From NCBI GenBank assembly GCA_023231475.1, contig JALJEE010000499.1:1-53388 (forward strand): 53,388 nt of DNA, read 5' to 3'. How positions within the stretch are numbered: the first letter of the stretch is position 1; the number at the start of each line of letters is the position of its first letter. Shown here piece by piece: positions 52,514 through 53,388 of this stretch. Position numbers and translations under genes: made by a program. The notes below the pieces were generated by a model, which was not told where the DNA came from, did no database searches, and was given only the letters and a program-made list of their open reading frames with translations. This stretch comes from Seison nebaliae (taxonomy: Eukaryota > Rotifera > Pararotatoria > Seisonacea > Seisonidae).

Positions 52514-53388
52514 ATGAAGTTCATTTTGTTATTGGTCGTGATAAGTCTTCTTTGTCACGAGATAATTGGAGCATCATCATTCCGCTTCGCCAATTACTAC
52601 AGCGACGGAGGGATAATTCAAAGAGGAAAACGGAATACTATTTGGGGATATTGTGACAAGGAAGTTCACTCCATTCAATTTGAATCAAATGAGAAAAAAT
52701 ATGAAGCTATTATTAGTCAGAGTGAAGTGGATTGTAAATGGAAGATTATCATAGAAGAATGTGAATTAGGAAAGACTTATTCACTAAATGGAACTGAGAA
52801 AATTACTTCGAATTCAAATGATGATATTCATATTCAAATTGGTGGATTGTTATGTGGCGATATTTGGATTTGTTCAGGTCAAAGTAATATGCAGTTGATG
52901 TTATCACAAGTATTCCGATATAAAGAAGAGCAAGCGTTAGCTGTCGAATATCCACAAGTTCGATTATTGGCAGTTTTGAGGAAAGATATGGCGACAGAAC
53001 AAAATGAACCGATTATTACAATGAATTGGACTAGACCGACTGTTGATAATGTAGCTAGTTTTTCTGCAGTTTGTTGGATGTTCGGTCGTCGTTTATTCGA
53101 CAAAGAGAGAGTTCCAATAGGATTGATTAATTCATGTTATGGTGGCTCAGCAATCCAATGTTGGGTGGATGATGATGTTTTGGATAAATGTGACATTTCT
53201 CAAAATGAGTTCCCTAAAGGAATTATTCGAAATGAGAGAAATAATATAGAAATATATGAACCAAAAGTTCTATGGAATGGAATGATTCATCCATTTCTCA
53301 ATTTATCCATAACTGGAGTATTATGGTATCAAGGAGAACAGAATGCTGCAATGTTCCATAATAAATATTCATGTTTAACAAGAGAAAT
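52514..53388 (+). CDS. SIAE: Sialate O-acetylesterase, 5' part (runs off the window)
   Basis: ATG 52514 begins a signal peptide (MKFILLLVVISLLCHEIIGA), then RFANYYSDGGIIQRG. The nucleophile motif is GDIWICSGQSNMQLML (Ser in GQSNM), followed by FSAVCWMFGRRLF, VPIGLINSCYGGSAIQCW and VLWYQGEQNA, all typical of SIAE. The frame is open for 291 codons to the window end with no intron. Human SIAE is 523 residues, so roughly the second half is missing, including the catalytic His/Asp region. SIAE removes 9-O-acetyl groups from sialic acids in lysosomes or outside the cell. Mites have little sialic acid of their own, so the substrate may be dietary or another acetylated sugar; that part is inference. 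Confidence 0.92.
   Translation, partial: MKFILLLVVISLLCHEIIGASSFRFANYYSDGGIIQRGKRNTIWGYCDKEVHSIQFESNEKKYEAIISQSEVDCKWKIIIEECELGKTYSLNGTEKITSNSNDDIHIQIGGLLCGDIWICSGQSNMQLMLSQVFRYKEEQALAVEYPQVRLLAVLRKDMATEQNEPIITMNWTRPTVDNVASFSAVCWMFGRRLFDKERVPIGLINSCYGGSAIQCWVDDDVLDKCDISQNEFPKGIIRNERNNIEIYEPKVLWNGMIHPFLNLSITGVLWYQGEQNAAMFHNKYSCLTRE

Noticed and set aside
1-53388. Search for CRISPR arrays, rRNA, LTR or other mobile elements
   Set aside because: No direct-repeat arrays with spacers, no paired long terminal repeats, no transposase or integrase coding and no rRNA signatures were seen by eye; only simple-sequence repeats are present.

Overview
The window is a compact, AT-rich arthropod nuclear genome segment. 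Genes lie close together, and most introns are about 45-60 nt, with a few even shorter. Several long genes have no introns (Arp3, UFC1, mitochondrial RNA polymerase, ZSWIM8, ZnT1). Peritrophin-A-type chitin-binding domains, an NPC2/group-2-allergen-type protein, a telomerase with a T motif and a kainate-type glutamate receptor all point to an arthropod. An acariform (perhaps astigmatid) mite is my best guess, but this is inference from gene style, not a species identification.

Layout. 0-3.3 kb: a partial upstream gene, a divergent SPOP-like MATH-BTB gene and an ML/NPC2 lipid-binding protein. 3.5-8 kb (minus): Arp3 and a KLHL10-like BTB-Kelch protein. 8.4-11.6 kb: four paralogous secreted thioredoxin-fold, tail-anchored proteins with conserved intron phases, one without CxxC; a decayed fifth copy lies at about 15.1-15.4 kb. 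11.7-14.7 kb: UFC1, mitochondrial ribosomal protein L53, lunapark and UQCR11. 15.4-22.3 kb: telomerase reverse transcriptase followed directly by mitochondrial RNA polymerase. 22.5-25.3 kb: a small CaaX-ending ORF beside a perfect X-box palindrome, a KCTD-like BTB protein and an unrecognised protein. 25.7-28.8 kb (minus): kainate-type receptor. 29.6-38.2 kb: two head-to-head paralogous secreted VWA/EGF/chitin-binding proteins sharing a 249-bp promoter that holds a perfect kappaB site. 38.5 kb (minus): a small neuropeptide-like prohormone. 39.4-45.2 kb (minus): a single-exon ZSWIM8 (1940 aa). 46.9-48.3 kb: ZnT1. 49.4-51.2 kb (minus): caprin with an RGG tail. 52.5 kb to the end: the 5' part of sialate O-acetylesterase.

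Most genes are unrelated housekeeping or signalling genes. Only two blocks look like locally expanded, lineage-specific systems: the thioredoxin-fold array and the head-to-head VWA/EGF/chitin-binding pair. Exon joins were read by eye from GT-AG signals and frame continuity, so exact boundaries of multi-exon genes are provisional. No LTR element, DNA transposon, rRNA or convincing tRNA was seen.
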